Assembly: GCA_030247855.1 (NCBI GenBank) | Contig: JAPDRN010000024.1 | Location: 62,001-126,000 of the forward strand | Length of the DNA stretch: 64,000 nt | DNA from: Knufia peltigerae | Taxonomy: Eukaryota > Ascomycota > Eurotiomycetes > Chaetothyriales > Trichomeriaceae | Direction of reading: 5' to 3' | Shown here: positions 11,581 to 20,616 of the stretch, piece by piece | Numbering within the stretch: position 1 is the stretch's first letter | Layout of the letters: the number at the start of each line of letters is the position of its first letter | Made by a program: the position numbers and the translations under genes | Notes under the pieces: generated by a model | What the model saw: only the letters and a program-made list of their open reading frames with translations | Told to the model about the DNA's origin: nothing | Databases searched by the model: none

Positions 11581-11946
11581 GAGACTGTTGTGGTGGCATA
11601 GAAAGTCGAATGCCACCATAGCCGGTCGACATGCTGGCAGTCTTTCCCGACCAACCCCAAATACTGGGCTCGCATGCTACAGTATTCACCCTTCTCCCAT
11701 TGGCTAGTTACAAGAACCGCGGAACTACTGTACCAAGTCGTTTTCTCAGGCCACCTCTGATAACGATGGGATCCGCTTGTGGCACCTATCCCTGAAGGTC
11801 GTGAAGGTTGATTACAGACTTTTCCCAGGTTCAAGATCTTGAAATTATGAGGTTAAAGGTGTCTCCCCGTCGTCCCTGCCAGCTAAGATTTGGATTGAGG
11901 ATGGCGGTTCAGAGCGTGAGGTTTAGCAGAGGTGGATGTTTCCCTT

Positions 11947-12756
11947 TTACGCGGTTGCAAAGACAGCCGTCACATCTCCAAGTCCATCAATATGTGCTAT
12001 GTATGTTTCCCCTGGCTGGACAGTTACCATAGGCCCTAGAGCGCCAGAGAGAATGACATTCCCGGCTTTCAGAGGAAACCCACGTTCATACATGACCCTT
12101 GCTAGCCAGACCACTGCGTTCAGTGGATTTCCAAGGCATGCAGCACCATCCCCTGTCGAAACCACTGTTCCTTCTGAAGAGCCACTCATGATAGTCATGA
12201 GACAATAGCGCAGGTCCAAACCCTCAAGCTTGCGTAGCGGAGTGCCCAAGACGTATCCAGATGAAGAGGCATTGTCCGAAATTGTGTCGACTAATTGTAT
12301 ATCCCAATTCTGAATTCGACTGCCAACAATCTCAAATGCAGGAGCAACGTAGTCGATTGCCTGGATAACATCTACAACGGTCGGCCGTGCCATATCGAGA
12401 TCTTTTCGCAAGATGAATGCGACTTCGGCCTCGATCTTGGGCTGCTCCAGGCGGGACATTGGTATCGGAAGACCTTCGGGGAATTCCATATTGTCCAGCA
12501 ATACGCCGTAGTCAGGCACATCGACTCCTATCTGTTTCTGTACCGCAACCGAAGTGAGACCAATTTTTGCTCCGACGACTCGAGCCCCTTGTAGAACATG
12601 GAAATTTATGTTCTCTTTCTGAATTGCGTAGGCATCTTCTGTACTCAAGCCCTTGAACGTGAGCCGCAACGGGGGAATGCATTTTCCAGAGCTCTGTGCA
12701 TTTCTCAACGCTTTTGCTGCTTGACTGACGATGCTATCCATGATGACTTTGGACAT
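11947..12756 (-). CDS. mhpD-like: MhpD-like 2-oxopent-4-enoate (2-hydroxypentadienoate) hydratase
   Basis: Adds water to 2-hydroxypenta-2,4-dienoate to give 4-hydroxy-2-oxovalerate, the fourth step of bacterial meta-cleavage pathways. It belongs to the fumarylacetoacetate hydrolase fold superfamily. The protein has 269 residues, the same length as E. coli MhpD. The divalent-metal ligands of the fold are present as E109 and E111 (in KIEAEVAF) and E142 (in APAFEIVGSR). The loop GAKIGLTS and the C-terminal VILSGALGPMVTVQPG are strongly family-like. The gene has no intron, unlike the P450 next to it. It diverges from the MhpC-like gene with 236 bp between the start codons, so the two may share control. 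Origin by transfer from bacteria is inferred. Confidence 0.93.
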   Translation of the reverse strand: MSKVIMDSIVSQAAKALRNAQSSGKCIPPLRLTFKGLSTEDAYAIQKENINFHVLQGARVVGAKIGLTSVAVQKQIGVDVPDYGVLLDNMEFPEGLPIPMSRLEQPKIEAEVAFILRKDLDMARPTVVDVIQAIDYVAPAFEIVGSRIQNWDIQLVDTISDNASSSGYVLGTPLRKLEGLDLRYCLMTIMSGSSEGTVVSTGDGAACLGNPLNAVVWLARVMYERGFPLKAGNVILSGALGPMVTVQPGETYIAHIDGLGDVTAVFATA

Positions 12757-12992
12757 GGGGAACGCGCTGCCCTACCTTCACGACCTCCTGCTGTTCCGTG
12801 GCCAAGCTATATACGGTAAGCTCGTACCACATTATCCCCAGTGCCAGCGACGGGCGACGGACAATCCAAGACTGCCAGGTCTTCGAGTGATATTGAAAAT
12901 ATCTTAGTAGTATAGGAACCTTACTCCTGGTACCAAAAAGCCCTGCCTCCTGACTTCTGAGATAACTGTGCTGAAAGGTCTCACATGAAATC
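12757..12992. promoter_or_regulatory. Bidirectional promoter region between mhpD-like and mhpC-like genes
   Basis: These 236 bp separate two divergent pathway genes and must contain both promoters. There is no obvious TATA box. A fungal promoter here would be an acquired feature if the genes came from bacteria. Confidence 0.5.
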
Positions 12993-13850
12993 ATGTCTTC
13001 AATTACAGCTGAGGACACAGGTCGATTTGTGACCATTCACGAGGATGGAAAGCCTTTGCAAATACACTACAACGACTGCGGCCACGGCAAAGAAACAGTT
13101 GTGATGCTGCATGGATCAGGTCCAGGTGCGACTGGTTGGGCCAACTTCCACCGAAATATCGAATCATTTGTCGATGCTGGATACCGGGTGCTGCTCATTG
13201 ATTTTCCTGGTTGGGGCGACAGCGACCCGATCATCAATTCAGAAGCCCGTTCATTTCTCAATGCTAGAGTAGTGAAAGGTGTCATCGACCTGCTTGGAGT
13301 CAGTAAGATCCATCTTGTAGGAAACTCAATGGGCGGGCATAGTGCTTCTGCGTTTACTCTGGAGTTTCCCAATCATGTCGGTAAACTTGTTCTCATGGGA
13401 GGTGGCACTGGCGGCATCAGTCTCTTTACCCCGATGCCTACTGAAGGAATGAAGCAAGTCATTAATCTATACCGTTATCCCACCTTGGAAAACTTGAAGA
13501 AGTTCAACGACATTTTCGTCTACGATAGCAGTAGCCTCACCGAAGATCTACTGCAATTACGACTGAGGAACATGCTCTCCAGAGAGGATCACCTGAAGAA
13601 CTTTCTAAAAAGTTCCGCCTTGAATGCAGTTCAGTATCCCGATGTTACACCAAGGCTCCCTGAGATCCAGGTGCCAACATTGATCATTTGGGGCCGTCAG
13701 GATCGAGTTATGCCGGTGGATGGAGCATTTCGCTTGGGAGCCGGCATTCCAAATTCAGAGGTCCATCTGTTTAACAAGTGCGGTCATTGGGCTCAATGGG
13801 AACACGCAGACAGATTTAACAGTATTGTCATAGATTTCTTGAAAGCTTAG
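12993..13850 (+). CDS. mhpC-like: MhpC-like meta-cleavage product C-C hydrolase
   Basis: Alpha/beta hydrolase that cleaves the ring-fission product (2-hydroxy-6-oxonona-2,4-dienedioate or its trienedioate analogue) to 2-hydroxypentadienoate and succinate or fumarate. It has 285 residues against 288 in E. coli. The oxyanion-hole region HGSGPGATGW and nucleophile elbow GNSMGG are typical of meta-cleavage product hydrolases. The triad is S112, D237 (GRQDR) and H265 (CGHWAQWE). From memory the E. coli residues are S110, D235 and H263, so the offset is constant and the alignment gapless between them. The gene has no intron and lies on the same strand as the MhpB-like gene 504 bp downstream. Confidence 0.93.
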   Translation: MSSITAEDTGRFVTIHEDGKPLQIHYNDCGHGKETVVMLHGSGPGATGWANFHRNIESFVDAGYRVLLIDFPGWGDSDPIINSEARSFLNARVVKGVIDLLGVSKIHLVGNSMGGHSASAFTLEFPNHVGKLVLMGGGTGGISLFTPMPTEGMKQVINLYRYPTLENLKKFNDIFVYDSSSLTEDLLQLRLRNMLSREDHLKNFLKSSALNAVQYPDVTPRLPEIQVPTLIIWGRQDRVMPVDGAFRLGAGIPNSEVHLFNKCGHWAQWEHADRFNSIVIDFLKA

Positions 13851-14354
13851 AGTTACACTTGCCATTGCTTGGACATAGGCATGCCTCCGAACAAATACTG
13901 GTGTTGATACACCAACACAATATAGGAAGTGCAGTTTTCTCTCGTCCATGTTCCAGAAAGTCGGTACATACATCACCTGTATGCATCCGGACTATAGCCT
14001 ATATCTCCACCTACCCCTAGCTTAATATAACCCGTGGTGTAGTCATAAAATCATGTACGGGATGTCGATGGACTGGGACACGAGACGTGGCGTAGATAGT
14101 GAATGAGTTGGTTAGTAGATCCGGTGATACAGACCTGTAACTAGCACAGTAGCTGCTCTGTGGTACTACAATAACCCCATCGGGCAACAACGTATGCCAC
14201 CTTTTCCCCAAGGTCTTGTCAGAGTACTACTGTAGTGCAAAATGAAGTACCCTGATTAACTCAAGTCTTTGCTGCCGTCTTCCTGGCTACGTGCTTTTCA
14301 CATTTTTAAGGCTCTTATATCCTCCCTGGCCGATCTCTTTGCCATATGCCTGGC
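13851..14354. other. Intergenic between mhpC-like and mhpB-like genes
   Basis: About 500 bp separate the two co-directional genes. This is far too long for a bacterial operon spacing, so each probably has its own fungal promoter. No other gene is visible. Confidence 0.45.
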
Positions 14355-15296
14355 ATGTCTGGGTTTTTACAGTGCATGTCACACACGCCTCTGATCGGAT
14401 TAGTCAACCCGGCCGATTCCGTCCTTGCAGAGGTCGAGGATTATACCCAAGAAGCACGGAGACTGATTGCAGAGTACGATCCAGAGCTTGTGGTTGTATT
14501 CGCACCGGACCACTTCAACGGCTTTTTTCACGATGTGATGCCTTGCTATTGTGTGGGCATAGAGGCACATGCCATTGGCGACTTTGGCACCTCGAAAGGA
14601 CCACTGGCCACTGCGCCGGAACTTGCAACTCAGCTTGCAGAATACTGCATCCAGAACGGTGTAGACATAGCAACCTCCCAAAAAATGCAAGTCGACCACG
14701 CCTTCTCACAGCCTCTGAGCATTCTACTTGGTGGAATCGACAAGTATCCGGTCATACCGATCTTCGTCAATGGCGTCGCGCCCCCCCTACCGACGTTCAA
14801 GCGAGCCAGAGTGCTGGGAGAAGCCGTCGGAGGTTTCTGCAAAAGACTGGATAGAAGAGTACTCTTCATGGCGTCTGGAGGTCTGTCTCATCAGCCGCCT
14901 GTACCCGAGTATGCTACAGCTCCCGAGCCAGTACGGCAGCTCCTCTTGGGAGCTGGTAAAAACCTTTCAAAAGAAGCACGGGAACTCAGAACAACTCGAA
15001 CCATCGCCGCTGCGAAGCAATTCGTCAAGGATCCAAACTCACTGCACGCGCTTGCTCCGGAATGGGACCAGCAGTTTCTGCATAATATTGCCAGTAACAA
15101 CATGTGGATACTTGACGACGTGGAAAACAAGGATGTGACAGAGATTGCTGGCGCATCAACCCACGAAACCAAAACATGGGTAGCGGCTGCATCTGCCATG
15201 GCCATCATGGGACCATACGAGCCTGTACTTCAATACTATCGGCCAATTCCTGAGTGGATATCTGGATTCGGAGGCCTGACTGCCAAGTCCATTTAG
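14355..15296 (+). CDS. mhpB-like: MhpB-like 2,3-dihydroxyphenylpropionate 1,2-dioxygenase (extradiol)
   Basis: Class III (LigB-type) Fe(II) extradiol dioxygenase that opens the ring of 2,3-dihydroxyphenylpropionate or -cinnamate next to the diol. I choose the ATG at 14355 rather than 14346. It gives MSGFLQCMSHTPL, aligning with the E. coli N-terminus, and a protein of 313 residues (E. coli 314). With this start the two acid-base histidines fall at H115 (MQVDHAF) and H179 (GGLSHQPP), exactly the E. coli numbering as I recall it. FAPDHFNGFFHDVMP is also conserved. The gene has no intron. Extradiol enzymes of this class working on catechols are a bacterial trait; fungi normally use intradiol cleavage. 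Confidence 0.94.
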   Translation: MSGFLQCMSHTPLIGLVNPADSVLAEVEDYTQEARRLIAEYDPELVVVFAPDHFNGFFHDVMPCYCVGIEAHAIGDFGTSKGPLATAPELATQLAEYCIQNGVDIATSQKMQVDHAFSQPLSILLGGIDKYPVIPIFVNGVAPPLPTFKRARVLGEAVGGFCKRLDRRVLFMASGGLSHQPPVPEYATAPEPVRQLLLGAGKNLSKEARELRTTRTIAAAKQFVKDPNSLHALAPEWDQQFLHNIASNNMWILDDVENKDVTEIAGASTHETKTWVAAASAMAIMGPYEPVLQYYRPIPEWISGFGGLTAKSI

Positions 15297-15776
15297 CGAG
15301 AGAGTGGTCCATGTTGATGTGATTCCAGCAGCAGAGCCTGTTCACCTCGCATCAAATGGAGTCATGAGTATTCTGGGCAATTGAGGAAAACACTTTGAAT
15401 TTCGTTTACTACTTCAGTGTTTTCGGACCAGAAGTTTTCCTTAGAACGGCCACTTTCAATCAATCGTGCACCCGTAAACTAAATCCATGAATACGTGAGG
15501 AAAGTACAAGGTGCATTCGCAATGATATATGAGGATAGAGCTTATAGAAATATATGCCAGTGGTTCCTGGGTAATCAACGTATTGACCTAGGCTTTCTAG
15601 CCTAAATTTCTCTTCAATGATCCTATCTTCTTTCTTTGATAAGAGAAAAGCAATTCATTATCCTGTGTTTTAGGACCCCTCAGGATGAGATCATGTGCTT
15701 TCTATTCATTGGCCCAATCAAGGACGGCAGATCCTGCCAACTGCACTCAAGGGAATCATCCAAGTATTCCCGCATT
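15297..15776. other. Convergent 3' region, mhpB-like / mhpA-like
   Basis: These 480 bp lie between the stop codons of two converging genes. It is AT-rich and has no coding frame with family character. Confidence 0.4.
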
Positions 15777-17384
15777 TCAAATAGCCAACCCAATCGCTTC
15801 AAAAAAGCGGTCCGATACGTCTCCTATCGTCTGAGGAATTGCCACAGCTGCAACAATCCGATCCGGTCGTATAACCACGAGGGAGCAAGGATGGTTGCTG
15901 AACCACTTCTTGAGTTCAGCACTCCTGCTGTCCCCCACGCGAAGGACCCCAAGTTCGCTCTCTGCAGCTTCCTGGGGGCTTCTCAGTTGACACGACGGTA
16001 ATACTTGAATGAATGTGGTTCCTAAGCGCCTCCATGCCTGCACCTGCTGGGGATTCAGTCCCCATATCGGATTCGTGCCCCAGGCGATCAATCCAAAGTT
16101 ATCGGAGCCGATAACGTCGTCGAGACGGTATTCCCTTTCAGAGTCCTGGTCCTTGAATATAAATGGTTGGATGAACATAGTCCCTACAGGTGCGAAGCGC
16201 TCTTTTTCCAGGACTAAAGCTGCTCCTCTGCCATATCGTGGCATGGGTTTGAATCTCATTTCCAAAAAGTAGCGTTTAACTGATGGGAAATATGACATGA
16301 TCCAAGTCATTCCATCCCTTAGCCAACCTAGCCAGCGATAGGGGGGGCAAAATATCTGTCCAGTCAGCACAGAGAGATCGATCATTGCTCTGGCATGACT
16401 GCGACGCTCCGCTTCGTAGGTGTCTAGGATTGATGGGTGTAGTATGCCCTTTGCGACCCGAGCAAGTTTCCAGCCGAGATTGAAGGCATCTCTCAGACCA
16501 CTGTTGTACCCTTGTCCCTGCCAAACAGGCATAATATGTGCTGCATCTCCAGCAAGTAAGACGCGTCCGTGGCGGAATCTGGCAGCCAAGCGAGCATTGT
16601 GGGTATAAACCCGACTCCGAATGACCTCGATGTTGTCCGGATGAGGTAAAACTTTTGCTAGAAGCTTCCGCATATTCTGATGTTGACTTAGGTACTCTTC
16701 AGTCTCGCCTGGCATGACCATGAATTCGAATCGGCGAATGGCATGAGGTAGTGCAGCAGAAACATATGGCCGTGTGGGATCACAATGCACATATACATTG
16801 GGAATTCCTAAAGGGTCGTTACGGATATCGACGACTATCCACGGGTCCGGGGCTGTCTTCCCTTCGAAATCAATGTTGAAGTGCTTGCGTACGAAGCTGC
16901 TACCACCATCGGATCCGATCAGATATTTTGAGTGAAAAGTCCGGTTGTCAGAAACCACTGTAACACCCTTCTCATCCTCATATACAGATTGGATGGTGGT
17001 GGACAAGAGTATTTCAACATTTTCAAACCTGCCCAGGCCCTCATAGAGGACCTTATCGACCTCTGGTTGCGTGAAGGCATTGCGACGAGGCCACCCAAAA
17101 TCCAGGGTTGTCGGCTTAAAGTCGGCAAAGCATCGTCCCTGGGGGGTAATGAACCTCAACGAGTGGTTTGGCGTCGTGTGAGGTACAACATTCTCGACAA
17201 GGCCGGTGGCTTGAATCATGCGAAGTGACTCGTCGTCAATCCCAATAGCCCGAGGATAGTTGATGATACTGTCACGCTTCTCAAGAAGTAGGACTTGAAC
17301 CCCACAATTCCCCAGATAGTTTCCAAGTGCAAGGCCCACAGGTCCTGCACCGACTATGATAACATCTGTGTCGCAAGATGACAT
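15777..17384 (-). CDS. mhpA-like: MhpA-like 3-(3-hydroxyphenyl)propionate hydroxylase
   Basis: FAD/NAD(P)H aromatic hydroxylase (class A flavoprotein) that would convert 3-hydroxyphenylpropionate or 3-hydroxycinnamate to the 2,3-dihydroxy compound. The first ATG is at 17384 (MSSCDTDVII), giving 535 residues (E. coli 554). Visible motifs are the dinucleotide-binding GAGPVGLALG near the N-terminus, PRAIGIDDESLR, the FGWPRRNAF block, and the second FAD motif RVLLAGDAAHIMPVWQGQG near residue 280. Long blocks such as YVSAALPHAIRRFEFMVMPG are nearly those of enterobacterial MhpA, closer than usual fungal phenol hydroxylases. The gene has no intron. It is divergent from the flavin monooxygenase at 18545. 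Confidence 0.93.
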   Translation of the reverse strand: MSSCDTDVIIVGAGPVGLALGNYLGNCGVQVLLLEKRDSIINYPRAIGIDDESLRMIQATGLVENVVPHTTPNHSLRFITPQGRCFADFKPTTLDFGWPRRNAFTQPEVDKVLYEGLGRFENVEILLSTTIQSVYEDEKGVTVVSDNRTFHSKYLIGSDGGSSFVRKHFNIDFEGKTAPDPWIVVDIRNDPLGIPNVYVHCDPTRPYVSAALPHAIRRFEFMVMPGETEEYLSQHQNMRKLLAKVLPHPDNIEVIRSRVYTHNARLAARFRHGRVLLAGDAAHIMPVWQGQGYNSGLRDAFNLGWKLARVAKGILHPSILDTYEAERRSHARAMIDLSVLTGQIFCPPYRWLGWLRDGMTWIMSYFPSVKRYFLEMRFKPMPRYGRGAALVLEKERFAPVGTMFIQPFIFKDQDSEREYRLDDVIGSDNFGLIAWGTNPIWGLNPQQVQAWRRLGTTFIQVLPSCQLRSPQEAAESELGVLRVGDSRSAELKKWFSNHPCSLVVIRPDRIVAAVAIPQTIGDVSDRFFEAIGLAI

Positions 17385-18544
17385 TATCAGCCTTGGCACA
17401 CAATTGCTTCCTCTGCAAGATTCAAAACGACTGGCTTTCCATGATCGGTGTGATGCTTAAAGGCAATGCATCCTTGCGAAGGATTTACTGTGTTCGTGGA
17501 CTTGCAAAAGCCACGATATCCCATGCCCGGATGTAGTGGCTACCGGACACTCCATGGCTCACAGATCTAGCTTGTTCGAGGCTTGTTAATGGAGTATTTC
17601 CGGTCGAATCACAGTGCCCGCGAAATCCATTACCTAGTTAGTCGTTCCGACTCCGGCAACGGCGTTGTGAGAAATCAATGAATATCAGCCCTACCTACTG
17701 CTGTGCCACAGCCTCATCCAATTACAGATGCTCTCTTTGGTGGGGCTACGCAACCTTTAAGGTCCAAGCCGGTGTCAATGGCGCTTCTGCGGAGATATAG
17801 ACGATACAAGAAAACTGCAGGGCGCGACAGAATGTTTTCCATTTAGAAGTAGGGTGCGATGGTCAGTCAGTCTCACCCTTCCCCCATTTTCACCCCTGGG
17901 CTTTTATGGATGAGCCTCTGCTGGGATAAGTGACTAGTACCTAGTGACCTTGAATAGATATCCGTGTCTCTTTAGCCCCCCCCATGCAGCGTGGAGCGTA
18001 CCGCAGCAACCTGCGTGGCCAACAAGTTGTACTTGATACATGGCTTTGGTCGTCTTTTGTGTCTCCTCGAAGCTGTTTGATATCGGCAAAAGAATCTTTC
18101 AGCAAATTTCAATGACGAATCTCGATGAATGGTCCAGCCGTCTCTGATCCATGCCTACTTTCAAGACGTCGGATGATCTTTATTTAATCGTGTATCAAGT
18201 GGCTAGTAGCTTAATGAACATCACAAGACACGAATCTGGTACCGTGCCTCACCCTACTCGCAGGTAATCTTGCTGTACGTCGATATCAATTTACGGGGCA
18301 TTGCGGCTGTATGGCTGGACGAAGCTCAGAGACCGTAGGACTGCCACTATAACCGCCCTTGTCGTCCAAATCTCGGCATCAGTCCACTTTGGCTTTCACG
18401 GATTCTTGCACAAATCTTTTATTTTATATAAGGTACTAGAGGGATTGTAGGACCGTAAATTTCCGGGCCCTTAGTGTTGTATTCTACGCAACGCCTTACA
18501 TTCTGACAACAATTTTCTCGGGGCGCAGAGTCCTTCAAGTTGGA
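17385..18544. promoter_or_regulatory. Long divergent promoter region, mhpA-like / FMO
   Basis: This 1.16 kb stretch contains no open frame of note and lies between two divergent flavoenzyme genes. TATATAAG at 18425-18432 is about 115 bp upstream of the FMO start and is a good TATA candidate. The length is unusual for the window and fits a complex regulatory region. Confidence 0.5.
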
Positions 18545-20377
18545 ATGGGGTCGCTGGCTCAAATCGATCCAACGGATCAAAAGCAGGCTCGAGTTTTGGT
18601 AGAAGCCTGGTTGACAGGATTCGAAAATGCCCTCACTGGCGGCGATGCAAAGAGCCTTCATGATCTGTTTCACGAGGTGTCCTACTTTCGGGACAATGGG
18701 GCATTTACGTGGGACTTTGTGCAGTTTCATAGCCGCGACGCATCCATCTCGACACTCCTACGGACCAACAAAGTGATCAAGGCACACGACTTTCGTGTAT
18801 CCTCCGACTGGCCTGCACCACGATTTCAGGTGCAACAGGACAACTCTTTGACGCTGGAAGCTTTCGTAGACTTTGAAACAGACAATGGAAGGGCAGTCGC
18901 AGTGCTCAACTGCTTACCGAATATCAAGTCGCTGAAGCTAACTGCCATGTACACACGGCTGGAAGAACTCAAGAACATCAAAGGCCCTGAAGTGCATCCT
19001 CGCGGAAATGGCTACACGCCCAGTTATGACGGGGAGACGTGGAAACAACATCACGACATAAGGCGGCAATACATCGACATGGATCCCGAAGTGCTGATTG
19101 TGGGATCAGGGCAAGCAGGATTGATCGTTGCAGCTCATCTCGAACAACTTGGAGTCAGCACACTGATCGTCGACAAGAATGAGCGAGTGGGAGATAATTG
19201 GTACCGTCGCTACGATGCACTGCACCTTCACAACCCGGTGGAGATGAATGGCTTTCCGTTCCTCGAGTTTCCCAAGCACTTTCCCGAGTACCTGCCCAAA
19301 GACCTCATGGGTCAGTGGCTCGAGACCTACGCTCAGTACCTGGATCTAAATGTATGGACGTCGACAGAATTTCTCAAGGGCTCATATGACGATGGAACGA
19401 ATAAGTGGACGGCAATACTCAAAACCGCCAACGGAGTTACGCGCGTCCTCCACCCAAGCCACATTGTTCTAGCCACTGGAGGAGTAGGTGGTAAACCAGT
19501 CGTTCCGGAGCTGCCTGGCTTATCATCTTTTACTGGTCGAGTCATGCATTCATCGAAATACACCAAGGCAGCAGACTACGGCATCAAGAAGGCTATCGTT
19601 GTCGGTTCAGCAACCAGTGCACATGACATAGCCGACGACCTGTACAAGAATGGCGTCGAGACGACCATGATTCAGCGTGGTTCAACCGTGGTGGTCAATA
19701 TGGACACTGCAAATCTCACATATGCAGGCTACATTGACCCCTCCATATCTACCGAGCTGGTTGATTTGACCTACGGCATTGCGTTGATCAATCCCATCCG
19801 AGAGCAGCGTAGCCAAGCTTACCATAATATGGCCACTGAAATGGACAAGGACTTGCTGACTAGGCTGGAAGCAGTCGGATTCCTTATAGGTCACGGCGTT
19901 CGACGTATGGGATGGCTAGATCTGTTTCTGCGCACTGGTGGTGGATATTACTTCAACAAAGGCACCTCCGATATCATCGCTGCGGGCGGAATTCGGGTCG
20001 AACAGTACTCTCGAGTCTCACAGTTTCTTCCCAGTGGGCTCAAGCTCAACGATGGCAAAGTCATCGAGGCTGGCTTGGTTGTTCTGGCAACCGGCTATCA
20101 GAATCGCAAGGCTGAAGTCGCAGAACAGTTTGGGTGTGAGATTGCCGAGAAGGTCGGTGACATTGGAACGCTCCAGGACAATGATGGCGAATGGACCAAC
20201 ATCTGGGGACAAACTAGGCAGCGTGGTCTATGGTTCAACGGTGGTGGTATCAATCAAGTACGACCGGGCTCCAAACGGCTGGCACTGCTTATCAAAGCTG
20301 ACCTCGATGGCTTGATTACCGAAGAGTTTCGCAGGCCACAAACGGTGGTGGTTAATGGAACCAATCTGTCGAAGTGA
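18545..20377 (+). CDS. Flavin-containing monooxygenase with N-terminal NTF2/SnoaL-like domain
   Basis: FAD/NADPH monooxygenase of the FMO/YUCCA-like group, 610 residues. Residues about 15-150 look like an NTF2/SnoaL-like cone domain (VEAWLTGFENALTGGD, then the LHDLF and YFRDNGAFTWDF regions). The FAD motif VLIVGSGQAGL is near residue 183 and the NADPH motif IVVGSATSAHDIA near 352. LATGYQNRK near the C-terminus is the usual ATG motif of the family. The gene has no intron and fungal-type codons. This architecture occurs in both bacteria and fungi, and the substrate is unknown. Its position beside the MhpA-like gene suggests a role in supplying a hydroxylated aromatic substrate. Confidence 0.88.
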   Translation: MGSLAQIDPTDQKQARVLVEAWLTGFENALTGGDAKSLHDLFHEVSYFRDNGAFTWDFVQFHSRDASISTLLRTNKVIKAHDFRVSSDWPAPRFQVQQDNSLTLEAFVDFETDNGRAVAVLNCLPNIKSLKLTAMYTRLEELKNIKGPEVHPRGNGYTPSYDGETWKQHHDIRRQYIDMDPEVLIVGSGQAGLIVAAHLEQLGVSTLIVDKNERVGDNWYRRYDALHLHNPVEMNGFPFLEFPKHFPEYLPKDLMGQWLETYAQYLDLNVWTSTEFLKGSYDDGTNKWTAILKTANGVTRVLHPSHIVLATGGVGGKPVVPELPGLSSFTGRVMHSSKYTKAADYGIKKAIVVGSATSAHDIADDLYKNGVETTMIQRGSTVVVNMDTANLTYAGYIDPSISTELVDLTYGIALINPIREQRSQAYHNMATEMDKDLLTRLEAVGFLIGHGVRRMGWLDLFLRTGGGYYFNKGTSDIIAAGGIRVEQYSRVSQFLPSGLKLNDGKVIEAGLVVLATGYQNRKAEVAEQFGCEIAEKVGDIGTLQDNDGEWTNIWGQTRQRGLWFNGGGINQVRPGSKRLALLIKADLDGLITEEFRRPQTVVVNGTNLSK

Positions 20378-20616
20378 TCAGGGTACACATTGATTAGTAG
20401 AGATATGATGTTGGCCAGTTCTGTTTCCTCTTACACTGATAATAACTCTTCCGAATGTCATGTAACTGCCTTGCTCAATGGTGCTAGTATATCGTTGCTA
20501 AACCCTTGCTATTTGCAACTATCCTCCCGCGATCAAACGTCCCAAACCAGGGCGTGTATAACTCAAAGTTGACAACGCACACGGCTCTGGCTTATTGCTG
20601 ATTCAGGAAATCTTCT

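Noticed and set aside
11947..17384. Bacterial contamination as the source of the mhp-like block
   Set aside because: The block is flanked by spliced fungal genes on both sides, and gene spacing is fungal rather than operon-like. A misassembly cannot be excluded without reads.
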